The notes under the pieces: generated by a model
Databases searched by the model: none
The model's input: the letters and a program-made list of their open reading frames with translations, nothing else
What the model was told of the DNA's origin: nothing
In this document: positions 8,421-16,610 of the stretch, in pieces
Numbering within the stretch: position 1 is the first letter of the stretch
Layout of the letters: every line of letters begins with the position of its first letter
Position numbers and translations under genes: made by a program
Source: a bacterium
Lineage (GTDB): Bacteria > Zixibacteria > MSB-5A5 > GN15 > FEB-12
Assembly: GCA_020444475.1 (NCBI GenBank)
Contig: JAHLKV010000002.1
Coordinates: forward strand, 620,001-684,000
Reading direction: 5' to 3'
DNA length: 64,000 nt

Positions 8421-8449
8421 AGTATCCTTCGGTGTGACCACGCTGTCAA
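8421..8449 (-). promoter_or_regulatory. Sigma70-type promoter for the QueC-like pair
   Basis: On the minus strand: TTGACA (8449-8444), a 17-bp spacer and GATACT (8426-8421), about 45 bases before the TTG start at 8377. The long alternative start at 8515 would lie upstream of this promoter. Confidence 0.65.
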
Positions 8450-8508
8450 ACTGAAAAGCCATCCCCCCTTCCTCTTCATATTGATACACCACGCCCGGTT
8501 TGTCGGCC

Positions 8509-8538
8509 TTGACATTTATGTTATTGACAGCCTATATT
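8509..8538 (+). promoter_or_regulatory. Sigma70-type promoter for the restriction operon
   Basis: TTGACA (8509-8514), 18-bp spacer, TATATT (8533-8538), about 170 bases upstream of the hsdR start. It is divergent from the QueC-pair promoter, so the two defence-like operons share one control region. Confidence 0.65.
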
Positions 8539-8709
8539 TTACATCGGCCCCGCTAATGTGGGGCAACAAGCTGGAGCCAATACCGGCGTTGTCTTCTGCG
8601 GTCAATATCTAAGGGGATATCCCTGATAGAATGACTGCGGCCTCGCCATCTCACTTAGGCTCTTGTGGGGAGTGAATTTGTTTCTTCCAGTGTGGACCCT
8701 GGGGGAGTA

Positions 8710-11085
8710 ATGCCCGGACTAAACGAAGCTGATACCAGAGCAAAGCTCATCGATCCTGCCATACACCGGTGCGGCTGGACCGAAGACTTGATTCGACGAG
8801 AGGAGACCGCTGGAGGCGTTGATATTGTCAACGGCCGTGCGCGCCGCCGCTCGCGCGGCAAGATTGACTACGTACTCAGAGTCAAAGTCAACATTGCTAC
8901 CCAGCCGGTGGCACTTGCCCTAATCGAAGCAAAGCGCGCTGACCTGCCTCCCGGACACGGCCTCGACCAGGCGAAGGGGTATGCAGAGTGCAAGCGCTTG
9001 AATGTGAAGTTCGTCTTTTCCTCCAACGGTCACCAGTTCGTTGAGTTCGATTGCTTCACCGGGCTGACTTCTTCCCCCCGGCCGCTCGCGGAGTTTCCAT
9101 CCCCCGCCGAGCTTCGCTCCCGCTACGAGCAGGGGATGGGCTTTACACTCGACGTGCTGTCGGCACGACCTCTTCTTCAGCCGTATTCCGGAGGTGAAGG
9201 AGTCCGGCGCTATTATCAGGACGCCGCGATCCGCGCCGTTATGGAGAAGGTGGCTCAATGCACACAAAAGGGCGAGCCGCGCAGGGCGCTTCTGTCTCTC
9301 GCCACGGGAGCAGGAAAGACCTTCATTGCGGTCAACCTGTTGAAGCGCATGTCCGACGCCGGTCAGCTGACTCGTGCTCTGTTCGTGTGTGATCGTGACG
9401 AACTCAGAACCCAGGCCCTCAAGGCATTCCAGAACGTGTTTGGATCGGATGCGGCGGAGGTCTATAGACGCCCCGATGGCACCAACAACGCCAAAAACGC
9501 CCGTATTCACATAGCCACGTACCAGACTCTCGGTGTCGACAGTGATAATGGCGATGCCAGTTTCCTGACGACGTTCTATCCCGAGAACTACTTCAGCCAT
9601 GTCGTAATAGACGAGTGTCACCGCTCGGCCTGGGGCAAGTGGTCACAGGTACTGGTCAGAAACAAAGAGGGCGTTCATATCGGACTCACCGCGACTCCCC
9701 GTCAACTCCGAGAGACCGAGCAGTCCGCTGAAGCAAAGCGGGATTCCGAGATAACCGCCAACAACATCGATTACTTCGGCGAGCCGGTCTACGAATACGA
9801 TATCGCCCAGGCCATCGAAGACGGCTATTTGGCTGCGTGCGAAATTCAGAAAGGCAGGGTCAATCTCGATGACACAGGGATTACGATAGATGAGATCATC
9901 GCCCGAAATCCCACCGATGCCATCACAGGTCAGCCAGTAACCCGCCAGCAGATCAAGGACCTGTACCAGAAGACGGAGTACGAAGATCGCATTCTCCTCC
10001 CGGATCGGGTACTTGTTATGTGCCGGGACTTGTTCAACTACCTAATGGAGACCGGTGGCCCGGAGCAGAAAACGATTATCTTCTGCGCTCGCGACCGCCA
10101 CGCCGATGATGTCGCCATCGCCTTGAACAACGCCTACGCGAGATGGTGTAAGGAGAATGGCAAACAGCGTCTGGACTACTATGCTTTCAAGTGCACTGCC
10201 GCCGGAAGCGGGAACGATCAATTGCCTGACTTCCGCGCTGCCTCGCGCAGCCACTTCATTGCCACCACCGTGGAGCTGCTTACCACCGGCGTCGATGTAC
10301 CCTGCGTGCGCAATATTGTCTTCTTCAAGTACCTGAGAAGCCCGATCAGTTTCTATCAGATGCTGGGGCGTGGAACGCGGATCGATGCGCCGACCGGCAA
10401 GCTGATGTTCCGTGTATACGACTACACCGACGCCACCCGGCTGTTTGGGCAGACCTTTGTCACGCCGCCTCCGCGAACCGGCTCGGGCGGCACCGAACCA
10501 CCGCCGCCGCCTCCAGAGCCGACTATCGTTGTCGAGGGGTTCGATGTTCAAATCAGTGAAGCTGGACGATCTATTCTGACCTTCGTCGACGGTCGCGCAG
10601 TACCCGTTCCTATCGAGGAGTACAAAGCCCGTCTGGCGGAGCGGCTCACCCAAGAGGTACCCTCGCTCGAGGACTTCCGCGCGCGCTGGGTGAGTCCACC
10701 CACCCGCCAGGAACTGATCTCGATGCTGGTCGCGTCGGGCTATTCGCCGACTGTCGTGCGGACGGTCGACGAGAAACAGGCGTATGACCTGTTTGACCTG
10801 CTCGCCGAGCTTGGCTGGGGGATGAGCCCCCGCACCCGCGCCCAGCGAGCTACCGCTTTCTCGTATAAGAACGAAGCCTGGCTCGGCTCGCTGCCGAAAA
10901 AGACGGCGGAGGCCATACGCGCCATCGTCAGCCAGTTCGCACGGGGCGGCACCGATGGACTGGAGAACCAACAGATATTTCAGACCCCGGAAGTTATGGC
11001 TGCAGGAGGTCTGGCTGCGCTGAGGACGGCAGGGAATCCGGCGGACCTGCTGAGTGAGACGAAGAGAAGGATGTTTCTGGCGTGA
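8710..11085 (+). CDS. hsdR: Type I restriction enzyme R subunit (EcoEI type)
   Basis: HsdR is the ATP-driven translocase and nuclease of a type I restriction complex. The N-terminal PD-(D/E)XK nuclease shows Asp in KIDYVL and Glu-x-Lys in LIEAKR (about residues 60-90). The SF2 helicase follows: Walker A in LATGAGKTFIAV, DECH in VIDECHRSAW, TATP in GLTATPRQL and the arginine motif in QMLGRGTRID. A proline-rich linker (about residue 595) leads to an EcoEI-like C-terminal domain. I start at ATG 8710, which matches the conserved NEADTRAKLIDPA opening and has GGGGGAG upstream; a GTG at 8665 is in frame but less likely. The stop overlaps hsdS by 4 bp. Confidence 0.93.
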   Translation: MPGLNEADTRAKLIDPAIHRCGWTEDLIRREETAGGVDIVNGRARRRSRGKIDYVLRVKVNIATQPVALALIEAKRADLPPGHGLDQAKGYAECKRLNVKFVFSSNGHQFVEFDCFTGLTSSPRPLAEFPSPAELRSRYEQGMGFTLDVLSARPLLQPYSGGEGVRRYYQDAAIRAVMEKVAQCTQKGEPRRALLSLATGAGKTFIAVNLLKRMSDAGQLTRALFVCDRDELRTQALKAFQNVFGSDAAEVYRRPDGTNNAKNARIHIATYQTLGVDSDNGDASFLTTFYPENYFSHVVIDECHRSAWGKWSQVLVRNKEGVHIGLTATPRQLRETEQSAEAKRDSEITANNIDYFGEPVYEYDIAQAIEDGYLAACEIQKGRVNLDDTGITIDEIIARNPTDAITGQPVTRQQIKDLYQKTEYEDRILLPDRVLVMCRDLFNYLMETGGPEQKTIIFCARDRHADDVAIALNNAYARWCKENGKQRLDYYAFKCTAAGSGNDQLPDFRAASRSHFIATTVELLTTGVDVPCVRNIVFFKYLRSPISFYQMLGRGTRIDAPTGKLMFRVYDYTDATRLFGQTFVTPPPRTGSGGTEPPPPPPEPTIVVEGFDVQISEAGRSILTFVDGRAVPVPIEEYKARLAERLTQEVPSLEDFRARWVSPPTRQELISMLVASGYSPTVVRTVDEKQAYDLFDLLAELGWGMSPRTRAQRATAFSYKNEAWLGSLPKKTAEAIRAIVSQFARGGTDGLENQQIFQTPEVMAAGGLAALRTAGNPADLLSETKRRMFLA

Positions 11086-12275
11086 GTAGTGCAAGTTTAG
11101 GGAAAGACACTCGGCGAGAGTTGCCGCAGGGATGGCGGTGGGTCAGGTTGGGAGAGGTGTGCGAACTGAACCCCAAACGTCCGCCACTCGAGCGCGACGA
11201 CGACGAACCGACCACATTTGTGCCCATGGAGTGTGTTGACGCGCAGTCTGGAACGATAATCGAATACCGCACGAGACCCTTCGTTGAAATTAAGAAAGGG
11301 TATACGTGGTTTGCAGAGGGCGACGTGCTCTTCGCGAAAATCACCCCATGTATGCAGAATGGGAAGCACGCCGTTGCTCGGGAGCTGCTCGGAGGGTTCG
11401 GGTTTGGGACAACAGAATTCCATGTGCTTCGCCCTCGTGAGAAAGTTGTTTCGGACTTCATCTGGCACTATCTTCGTCAACCGTCGTTGCTCCAAGATGC
11501 GACTGAGCACTTCACCGGAGCCGTGGGGCAGCAACGGCTTCCTCAAGACTACCTGGCGAATCTGACACTTCCACTGCCACCCTTGTTTGAGCAGAAGCGT
11601 ATCGTAGACGCTTTACGCGAGCAGATGGCATCGGTGGAGAAAGCCCGCGCAGCGGCGGAAGCGCGGCTGGAGGCGGCCAACGCGATGCAATTCGCTCTTA
11701 TTCGAGAGTCTATGCATAGCGGAAAGACACACAAGTATGGGCTTGGGGATTGTCTCGTCGAGGTCAAGAATGGAGTCGGTGACGATTGGGCGAAGCATCC
11801 CGTTCTCGGTGCAACTCGGGCTGGACTGGCTCCCGCCAAGGAAACTATCGGCAAGACACCCGAGCGATATAAGCTTGTCGATCCCACAACTGTTTTCTAC
11901 AATCCTATGCGTATCCTCTTGGGGTCTATTGCGATGGTAGATGAAGGCGACCCTACGGGGATTACCAGCCCCGACTATGTAGTTGTCAAAGGCAGACCGG
12001 GTCTGCTGGATACACGGTGGTTCTATTATTGGTTTAGGTCAGTAGAAGGGGCACACTTGATCGATTCACTCTCGCGCGGTGCTGTTCGTGAGCGCATACT
12101 TTTCAAGAGGTTAGCTAAAAGCGAGATAGAAGTGCCCGACTACAAGGCTCAGCTTAGCGTATCACATCAACTGAAGAACACGCGGAATCTGGTAGAGAGC
12201 ATCGCACAAGAACGTCGTGAATTTGATGCGCTACCAAGTGCCTTGGTTCGGCGAGCACTTGATGGAGCAACCTGA
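11082..12275 (+). CDS. hsdS: Type I restriction specificity subunit
   Basis: HsdS recognises the bipartite DNA target for both methylation and cleavage. The 397 residues form two target-recognition domains, each followed by a long helix. TRD1 covers about residues 8-165 (GWRWVRLGEVCELNPKR) with a conserved coiled coil (LPPLFEQKRIVDALREQM) at about 165-205. TRD2 covers about 212-365 with a second coil at the C-terminus. It begins with GTG 11082, overlapping the hsdR stop as GTGA, and ends one base into the next gene. The two TRDs differ in sequence, so an asymmetric target is expected; the sequence recognised cannot be predicted here. Confidence 0.9.
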   Translation: MSSASLGKDTRRELPQGWRWVRLGEVCELNPKRPPLERDDDEPTTFVPMECVDAQSGTIIEYRTRPFVEIKKGYTWFAEGDVLFAKITPCMQNGKHAVARELLGGFGFGTTEFHVLRPREKVVSDFIWHYLRQPSLLQDATEHFTGAVGQQRLPQDYLANLTLPLPPLFEQKRIVDALREQMASVEKARAAAEARLEAANAMQFALIRESMHSGKTHKYGLGDCLVEVKNGVGDDWAKHPVLGATRAGLAPAKETIGKTPERYKLVDPTTVFYNPMRILLGSIAMVDEGDPTGITSPDYVVVKGRPGLLDTRWFYYWFRSVEGAHLIDSLSRGAVRERILFKRLAKSEIEVPDYKAQLSVSHQLKNTRNLVESIAQERREFDALPSALVRRALDGAT

Positions 12276-13135
12276 TGGGTTCGTACTCCCTACCAACTAT
12301 CAATGCCTTGGCGCTGGCAATAACTGGTGGATCTGGCGCGGCGACTTCGCGCTCGACACCGGGCATATACCGTACCGCTTGGAATCTTGAGCAGTTCTTC
12401 GGCGGAATCCGAGTCGATTTTTCGGTGAGTGGTCGATCACGAGTACCCGCAGTGCTGGACTGCTTAAAGGAGTTGAATGAAAACAACCCTCTCAAGATCG
12501 AAGAAGCAATACTCGCTGCAGTCGATCCGCGTGAATACATTGACATGCCAGGTGAACTAGAGGCAGTTGTTGAGTACTTGAACGAGAGGCTCGCGTTCGA
12601 TGACATGGAACTGCGGTTGCAGGGTAAGCTTTATCGCTTGGTTTCCACGACGACTGCAAACTTATCCGTTGCAGGACTGAAGGCAGCCATCGACCTCACG
12701 GATTATGATTCAGTGCGATCGGATTTTGAGAGATCACTCGGTGCAGCCGATCGTGATCCGGAAGACGCTATTACCGCCGCTTGTTCTACCGTTGAGAGTG
12801 TTTGCAAGTGCATTCTCGACGAAATGAACCAACCCTATCCAAAGCGCGAGGACATCAAAGCCCTGGTATCAGAGGTAGGCAAGCATCTGAACCTATCGCC
12901 CTCTCGCACTGACCTGCCGGAGAATATCGCAGCCGACATCAAGCAAGTGTTATCTGGTCTGGTAAGCGTGACATCAGGCATCGGTGCGTTGCGGACCCAC
13001 GCGGGGGATGCCCATGGTCGTGGCAGAATGAAGGCTCCAGTAGACGCCAGAATCGCTCGGTTGGCCATCCACTCCGCAAGCACAGTATCCCTATTCTACA
13101 TCGAGACTTGGAATCGTATGAAACAGAGTGATTAA
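12275..13135 (+). CDS. Abortive-infection C-terminal (Abi_C) domain protein
   Basis: A 286-residue cytoplasmic protein lying between hsdS and hsdM. The C-terminal half (about residues 160-275) fits the Abi_C family: DAITAACSTVESVCKCILDE, then an ISGLVSVTSGIGALRTHAGD-like helical stretch ending in GDAHGR. Abi_C domains occur in proteins that block phage growth by harming the infected cell. The N-terminal half is not recognised. It overlaps hsdS by one base (TGATG) and hsdM follows closely, so it is an integral part of the operon. It is probably an abortive back-up to restriction; its trigger and target are unknown. Confidence 0.72.
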   Translation: MGSYSLPTINALALAITGGSGAATSRSTPGIYRTAWNLEQFFGGIRVDFSVSGRSRVPAVLDCLKELNENNPLKIEEAILAAVDPREYIDMPGELEAVVEYLNERLAFDDMELRLQGKLYRLVSTTTANLSVAGLKAAIDLTDYDSVRSDFERSLGAADRDPEDAITAACSTVESVCKCILDEMNQPYPKREDIKALVSEVGKHLNLSPSRTDLPENIAADIKQVLSGLVSVTSGIGALRTHAGDAHGRGRMKAPVDARIARLAIHSASTVSLFYIETWNRMKQSD

Positions 13136-13139
13136 GCGA

Positions 13140-14942
13140 ATGTCCAAGAGAAAAGAAAACAGGAGTGGCAAGAAGAACGGTCGCAGGCACGCCACCCAGC
13201 AGTCCGTGGACCAGGCTGTCAAGAGTATATGCGATATCATGCGGAGGGGCAACTGCGCGGGGGCCATGCAATATGTCCCCGAGCTTACCTGGATTCTCTT
13301 CCTGCGGATTCTCGATGAGCGGGAGTTGCGTGAGGAAGGCGAAGCCAAAACTTTGGGCATCCCTTTTCGTCCATCGCTGGACTCCCCATATCGCTGGCGA
13401 GACTGGGGCACGCCGCCCGACTGTCTTCCGGAAGGCGTCACAAACAAGCGAGCAGAGTTGCAGGACGCCCCGCAGAATAGCTTCTTTAACTTCGTCAATT
13501 CCGAGTTACTTCCACATCTCAAAGGGCTGAAGAACAAACCGCACGCCACACCGCGTCAGAAAGTAATAAGTGAAATTATGACAGGTGTGGAGCGAGTGCG
13601 CATCGACACGGAGCGCAATTTCCTCGACGTCCTCGACAAAGTCCATCAACTCACCGCCGAAGCGGTCGATCCGACGCACGTCTTCACTCTCTCACAGGTC
13701 TACGAAGGTCTACTGCTCAAGATGGGGGAGAAGGGAAACGACGGCGGCCAGTTCTTTACGCCACGGCAAGTCATTAAGGCCATGGTGCAGGTGATTGATC
13801 CCAAAGTTGATGAGACCGTTTATGACCCTGGTTGCGGTACGGGCGGCTTTCTGGCACAGGCCTTTGAGCACACAATGACAGGTTTGGGAGACAATGCTAC
13901 TGCCGAACAACTGGAGACACTCAAGCAGGAGACCTATTGGGGCCGAGAGAAAGAGAATCTCATCTACCCCATTGCATTAGCCAATCTGGCCCTCCACGGA
14001 ATCGACAAGCCGAATATATGGCACGGAAACACGCTGACGGGCAGCGAATCGTATGCGGGTCTGTTTGAGGGCGCTCCGCATTCGTATGACGTGATTCTGA
14101 CCAATCCGCCGTTTGGCGGCAAAGAAGGGAAAGAAGCACAGACCGGCTTCGACTACAAGACCGGAGCCACCCAGGTGTTGTTTCTCCAGCATGTCATCCG
14201 CAGTCTCCGCGATGACGGTCGGTGCGGGATTGTCATTGACGAGGGGTTGCTGTTCCGAACCAATCAAGACGCTTTCACCAAGACCAAGAAGAAGCTCCTG
14301 GATGACTGCGAGCTGTGGTGTGTGGTCAGCCTTCCCGCCGGAGTTTTCACGGCTGCCGGGGCCGGGGTGAAGACCAATCTGCTATTCTTCACCAAGGGCA
14401 AGCCGACGAAGAAGATCTGGTATTACGACCTGACGGACATCAAAGTCAGAAAGAAGACCCCTCTGACCTTGAAGCACTTCGAGGACTTTCTGCGTCTCTT
14501 ACCAGACCGAGCGGATAGTGAACTCTCATGGACAGTCGACTTGGATGAGCGCAAACGGACTGCATCGGAAGAAGCTCAGCCACTCAAGGACCAGTCGATC
14601 AAACTCGGTCAGCAAGCCGCCCAATGGACCAAGCGACTCAAAGAGCTGAAGAAGGACAAGCTGGGGAGTACTGATGAGGCGAAGGAAGCAGAGGCGAAGG
14701 CTAAGGAGCTGTCCAAGGAATCTAAGTCACTCGCAGCGAAAGCCAAAGAGATTGAAGACGCGGTCTACGACCTTAAGGCAGTCAACCCGAACCGAAAGCC
14801 CATCGTAGACACGCGCACTCCGGAGGAGTTGATTGCGATCATAGAAGAAAAGGGCCGCGAAATCTCAGATGCACTGGAGTCACTCAAACAGGGGCTTGGC
14901 AACGTCAAGCGAGAAAACGTAGAGAGTGGGGAAGTGAAATGA
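13140..14942 (+). CDS. hsdM: Type I restriction DNA methyltransferase
   Basis: HsdM methylates adenine in the hemimethylated target and forms the M2S core. A basic leader precedes the N-terminal HsdM helical domain (about residues 20-160). The Rossmann methyltransferase follows with SAM motif I in DPGCGTGGFLAQ and the catalytic NPPF in ILTNPPFGG. The last 130 residues are a charged coiled coil that would contact HsdS. At 600 residues it is a normal to long member. ATG 13140 is used; a GTG at 13128 overlapping the upstream stop would add four residues. The stop overlaps the next gene by 4 bp (ATGA). Confidence 0.93.
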   Translation: MSKRKENRSGKKNGRRHATQQSVDQAVKSICDIMRRGNCAGAMQYVPELTWILFLRILDERELREEGEAKTLGIPFRPSLDSPYRWRDWGTPPDCLPEGVTNKRAELQDAPQNSFFNFVNSELLPHLKGLKNKPHATPRQKVISEIMTGVERVRIDTERNFLDVLDKVHQLTAEAVDPTHVFTLSQVYEGLLLKMGEKGNDGGQFFTPRQVIKAMVQVIDPKVDETVYDPGCGTGGFLAQAFEHTMTGLGDNATAEQLETLKQETYWGREKENLIYPIALANLALHGIDKPNIWHGNTLTGSESYAGLFEGAPHSYDVILTNPPFGGKEGKEAQTGFDYKTGATQVLFLQHVIRSLRDDGRCGIVIDEGLLFRTNQDAFTKTKKKLLDDCELWCVVSLPAGVFTAAGAGVKTNLLFFTKGKPTKKIWYYDLTDIKVRKKTPLTLKHFEDFLRLLPDRADSELSWTVDLDERKRTASEEAQPLKDQSIKLGQQAAQWTKRLKELKKDKLGSTDEAKEAEAKAKELSKESKSLAAKAKEIEDAVYDLKAVNPNRKPIVDTRTPEELIAIIEEKGREISDALESLKQGLGNVKRENVESGEVK

Positions 14943-15655
14943 AGAAGAAGAAAAAGGCTCGCAAATCACGACCGCTCTTACTCGGATACATGGAGAGAAT
15001 CTCCAGTAAGGTCTTTGAGGAGTACTCGAAAGAGATCACCGCGCTCATAGGAAAGCAACACGGAGTTTACGCCCTCTACAAAGGGAAACGCCTCTACTAC
15101 GTTGGTCTGGCGTCGAACCTGCGCATTCGCTTGGGACAGCACACCAAAGACAAGCACTCCGGTAAATGGGACAAGTTCAGCATCTATCTGGTCCGCAAGG
15201 CTGATCACATCAAGGAGCTTGAGTCGCTCATCATGCGAGTGGCGGCCCCGGAAGGAAACGCAGCCAGAGGCAAGCTGAAACACGCGGACAACCTCAAGGC
15301 AGAACTTCGGAAATCGATCGAGAACAGCAACAAGGAACGCATTTCCGCGATGCTGGGAGAGCGGAGGACGGCCAGGAAGCGAACGGCACAGAAGAGTCGC
15401 AGGTCAACCGGGCGTGGCGCGCCGCCTTTAGCTGAGTATATCAGCAAGGGATTCCGCATTCGAGGGGAATACAAGGGACAGCGATTTAGGGCGACGGTCT
15501 ACAAGAGCGGGACAATCAAGTTCAACGGCGTTCTGTACAATTCGCCTTCCTCGGCCGCCGTCGCCGCCAGAGGAAAACAGACCAGCGGATGGACATTTTG
15601 GAGGTACAAGACGGGCGGTGAATGGGTACCGCTGCAGGAGCTGCGCCGTAAATAG
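14939..15655 (+). CDS. GIY-YIG nuclease-like and RAMA domain protein
   Basis: A 238-residue protein. A basic leader is followed by a GIY-YIG fold: GVY at residues 42-44, YVG at 54-56, LRIRLGQH at 61-68, and acidic residues near 93-95 (IKELESLIMR). After a Lys/Arg-rich linker (about 115-160), the last 70 residues match a RAMA (DUF4357-like) domain with GEYKGQRFRATVY and a tryptophan-rich end (SGWTFWRYK). RAMA domains are thought to read modified DNA. It is coupled to hsdM by a 4-bp overlap. It could cut unmodified or foreign-modified DNA, or assist the type I complex; GIY-YIG catalysis itself is not proven. Confidence 0.72.
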   Translation: MKKKKKARKSRPLLLGYMERISSKVFEEYSKEITALIGKQHGVYALYKGKRLYYVGLASNLRIRLGQHTKDKHSGKWDKFSIYLVRKADHIKELESLIMRVAAPEGNAARGKLKHADNLKAELRKSIENSNKERISAMLGERRTARKRTAQKSRRSTGRGAPPLAEYISKGFRIRGEYKGQRFRATVYKSGTIKFNGVLYNSPSSAAVAARGKQTSGWTFWRYKTGGEWVPLQELRRK

Positions 15656-15712
15656 ATGCATCGGTGGGGCAAAGAGGTTCTGGCAGTTATCTAAGTAGAT
15701 TGGGAGGTTGCT

Positions 15713-16360
15713 ATGGATGAGACAGCTATTCGTGAGCTGATAGCTGATGACAAGTTCGCTGAGTTTGGCAAGCTCTTTCTTGCCGAGTTCCTGAAGAACG
15801 GTTTTGGCACCGCCACGAAACGTCACACGGAATTGCATGTCTTCCACCTACTCGAGCGACTCGGTTCTCTTAGCAAGCTCGACAACAACACCGCGTCGGA
15901 AGCACTCCAGATCACAGAATCCAAAGTCAAGAACTACCGTTACGAGTCCAAGCTGAGATTCGCAGCGATTAGCGATGACGAGTTCAAACAACACGTACTA
16001 TGGATGTTGGCCAAGTCTGATTTCGACACCGATTCGCTCAGAATCAAACTGGTCGTAGAAGACACGTTGATGCGCAAGCGACTGAGTGCCACATCAAAGC
16101 GCGTTGGAGGAGTTCCTGATACTTCTTTTAACTCTGAGATCGTGAGCCTTCCCCACGACCAGCTTGCCTTTCTAATTGAGTGGATTTTCGACAAGGATAC
16201 GGCAGAGGATTATCGAAAGCAGTTCAAGAAGCTACTTGCGAAGGGGTCCAAGGTGGGATACGCAGAGATACAGAAGGCCTTCGTTCTTGGCGTTGCAAAG
16301 GGGTTTGGAGGAGGGTTGGTCACTGCCTTGAAAAAGTGGTTCGCGGGTGGTATGACCTAA
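15713..16360 (+). CDS. Unrecognised protein at end of restriction operon
   Basis: A 215-residue protein with GGGAGG six bases before ATG 15713, 57 bp after the RAMA gene and in the same direction. The body is charged and helical (KLFLAEFLKNGFGTATKRHT near the N-terminus). The C-terminal 30 residues form a glycine-rich, hydrophobic to amphipathic segment (LGVAKGFGGGLVTALKKWF) ending in GGMT, which could insert into or lie on a membrane. It has no signal peptide. No family is recognised. A membrane-acting effector is possible but unproven. Confidence 0.65.
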   Translation: MDETAIRELIADDKFAEFGKLFLAEFLKNGFGTATKRHTELHVFHLLERLGSLSKLDNNTASEALQITESKVKNYRYESKLRFAAISDDEFKQHVLWMLAKSDFDTDSLRIKLVVEDTLMRKRLSATSKRVGGVPDTSFNSEIVSLPHDQLAFLIEWIFDKDTAEDYRKQFKKLLAKGSKVGYAEIQKAFVLGVAKGFGGGLVTALKKWFAGGMT

Positions 16361-16493
16361 ATAGATTATTGCGCGTAGTCACCGTCATGGGACGTGTGTG
16401 CCGTAATGCAGCCAAGTTTACAGGGTGTTGTCCAGTATTCTTAGCAGGTACGAGAAGAAGACGTCTTGAAGGCTGTCCGATTAAGATATTCCA

Positions 16494-16522
16494 TTGACAA
16501 GGCTGGCAAGCGAAGCTATATA
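16494..16522 (+). promoter_or_regulatory. Strong sigma70-type promoter for sugar dehydrogenase gene
   Basis: TTGACA (16494-16499), 17-bp spacer, TATATA (16517-16522). It lies 88 bp before the ATG at 16611, in the 250-bp gap after the restriction operon, so the dehydrogenase gene is an independent transcription unit. Confidence 0.75.
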
Positions 16523-16610
16523 CATAGTTCTGCCCGTGATTGTGATTCGAGAAGCAGTGTAATCAGTTCCGTTGGTCTTGGAGGCTATTCAACACTGTGG
16601 TGGGTGAGTG

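Noticed and set aside
10042-11094. A 350-codon minus-strand frame opposite hsdR
   Set aside because: It is antisense to conserved helicase motifs and has low-complexity Arg-rich composition.
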